A DNA stretch of 64,000 nt from the NCBI GenBank assembly GCA_014058105.1, contig JACGCM010002890.1, positions 2,232,001 through 2,296,000 on the forward strand, written 5' to 3'. Origin of the DNA: Kingdonia uniflora. Lineage: Eukaryota; Streptophyta; Magnoliopsida; Ranunculales; Circaeasteraceae. The notes beneath the pieces were generated by a model. The model was not told where the DNA came from, made no database searches, and saw only the letters and a list, made by a program, of their open reading frames with translations. Position 1 is the first letter of the stretch. The number at the start of each line of letters is the position of its first letter. The translations under genes were made by a program, and so were the position numbers. Positions 63,001-64,000 of the stretch are shown here, piece after piece.

Positions 63001-64000
63001 TCCTGTTCTTCTAATTTATTGGATTCTTTATTTATTTAGCAATTGCTTGTCTAGAATTAGGAACTTGCTTTAATCTAAATTAGAGTTATTGTTAAAATAG
63101 AACTTTTGTAATTGAGAAATTTTATACATGAGTTGTCTACGGAATTGAAGTTAAGCAATAATAATTTTCTTTTCAATCTTTCTTCCTAATTTTTCTTCTC
63201 TTCTTTATATCTCTGTGATCTATCTTCTTTTTAACCTTTGTTCTTCTTTTTCTATCTTCAATCTTCTTATCTTATTTCTGCATAAACTTTTTTTCTTATA
63301 ATAGGCTTCTATCATCTTGGTATCTAGAGCCTCTAGAGGCTCTGATCTTAGGCGCCTTACCACACTCAAGAAGCTGTTGGTAAAATGGAAATCGACATCG
63401 CAGCCATGGCTCAAAGCATCGCAACCTTAACCGACCAACAAAACTACAGTACCAAACCTTGTTCGAGCTCCAATCACAATCTAACACAAAGATGAAGTAT
63501 CAAACTCGTACGAATAAGAATTTTGTCAACCTTAACGCAACTCTACAGAAGTTGATCTCTATCACGACCATCAATGTATTGGAGCATCCACAACGACAAA
63601 CAACTCCTCTGTTGTTACCACATCCGGGTTACCCTATCAACACAACCGCAACCAACTTTTCTTCGACCTTGCAAACACGCTATACACGGGTTGATTTTTT
63701 GAAGTTTAGCGGTGTGAATCCCTTGAGTTGGACATACCAAGCTCAATTATTTTTTAAATTCAATCACACATCGATACATGAGCTGGTTGCTATGGTCTTG
63801 TTCCACCTCGAGGGAAAGGTCGTTAAGTTGTTTCATTGGATAGAGGATTTAATCTCTACATGGTCTTGGGAAGAGTTTCAACCTACATTATGCATAAGAT
63901 TTGGCGCAACCGAGCATACAACCAGGGGAAATTCTCGCTCGGTTAACATAAAAATGCACAACTCAAAAGTATTTGGACAAGTTCGAGCGGCTTTATAACT
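63001..64000 (+). mobile_element. Ty3/gypsy element, 5' end (cut by window)
   Basis: An LTR-like stretch ends near CTTCTATCA (63313). It is followed by TTGGTATCTAGAGCC, an imperfect initiator-Met-tRNA primer-binding site. Then a gag frame starts; its conserved part at about 63650-63930 reads VDFLKFSGVNPLSW.. FHLEGKVVKLF.. WEEFQPTLCIRFG, the retrotransposon gag (PF03732-type) signature of Ty3/gypsy. The start of the LTR is not defined and pol lies beyond the window. Confidence 0.78.
63459..63998 (+). pseudogene. Gypsy gag, partial
   Basis: A 179-codon open frame with the gag core (FSGVNPLSWTYQAQLFFKF, residues about 85-105, and FHLEGKVVKLF.W). The N-terminal part of gag lies in other frames upstream, so the frame is probably shifted near 63450. 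A stop is reached at 63998, just after frame decay, so the copy is likely inactive. Confidence 0.7.

Overview
The window is nuclear DNA from a flowering plant, most likely a eudicot with a large, transposon-rich genome. The evidence is spliced genes with GT-AG introns and plant-specific families, CT-rich leaders, several 3.9-8.4 kb introns, and nested retrotransposons. No organellar, bacterial or CRISPR sequence was recognised. Species cannot be fixed from the sequence alone.

Layout: (1) 9-1055, a hAT-like non-autonomous DNA transposon just upstream of a BR-signalling kinase (BSK2-like) gene on the + strand, 1348-16756. This gene has 9 exons and 493 codons. Introns 4 and 5 carry LINE fragments, a non-autonomous LTR element (7022-9825, itself hit by a 121-bp MITE) and local duplications. 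(2) 16757-27454, mostly non-coding: a MITE, a long inverted-repeat element, an antisense Ty3/gypsy retrotransposon (21249-25652), and one orphan terminal coding exon (26159-26442). (3) 27966-33211, an intact 8-exon cytochrome P450 of the CYP88A (ent-kaurenoic acid oxidase) type. Its introns hold a tRNA-Ser-derived SINE and a TRIM element with a nested solo LTR. (4) 33528-35795, a non-autonomous LTR element carrying a broken ORF of unknown type. (5) 36651-47583, a 7-exon gene joining an N-terminal ubiquitin-like domain to a C-terminal SAYSvFN membrane domain. Its 8.4-kb first intron holds a LINE that was hit by a second LINE, which was hit by a MITE. (6) 50041 onward, a PP2C phosphatase of the POLTERGEIST-like (PLL) group. 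Three exons are visible; the last one is not found before the window ends. (7) 56740-64000, more LINE and LTR debris, ending in the 5' part of a sense Ty3/gypsy element with its gag.

The host genes are unrelated housekeeping or signalling loci: brassinosteroid signalling (BSK), gibberellin biosynthesis (KAO), ER/ribosome quality control by homology (SAYSvFN) and meristem phosphatase signalling (PLL). All share one orientation and nothing suggests an operon-like system. The more unusual material is the transposon layer. Several LTR elements share a U5 motif (GCTTCCGC) and small U3-end palindromes that are lost from one LTR of a pair. Long poly-G/C runs sit at glycine codons of LINE ORF2. Exact target-site duplications allow the order of several nested insertions to be read.
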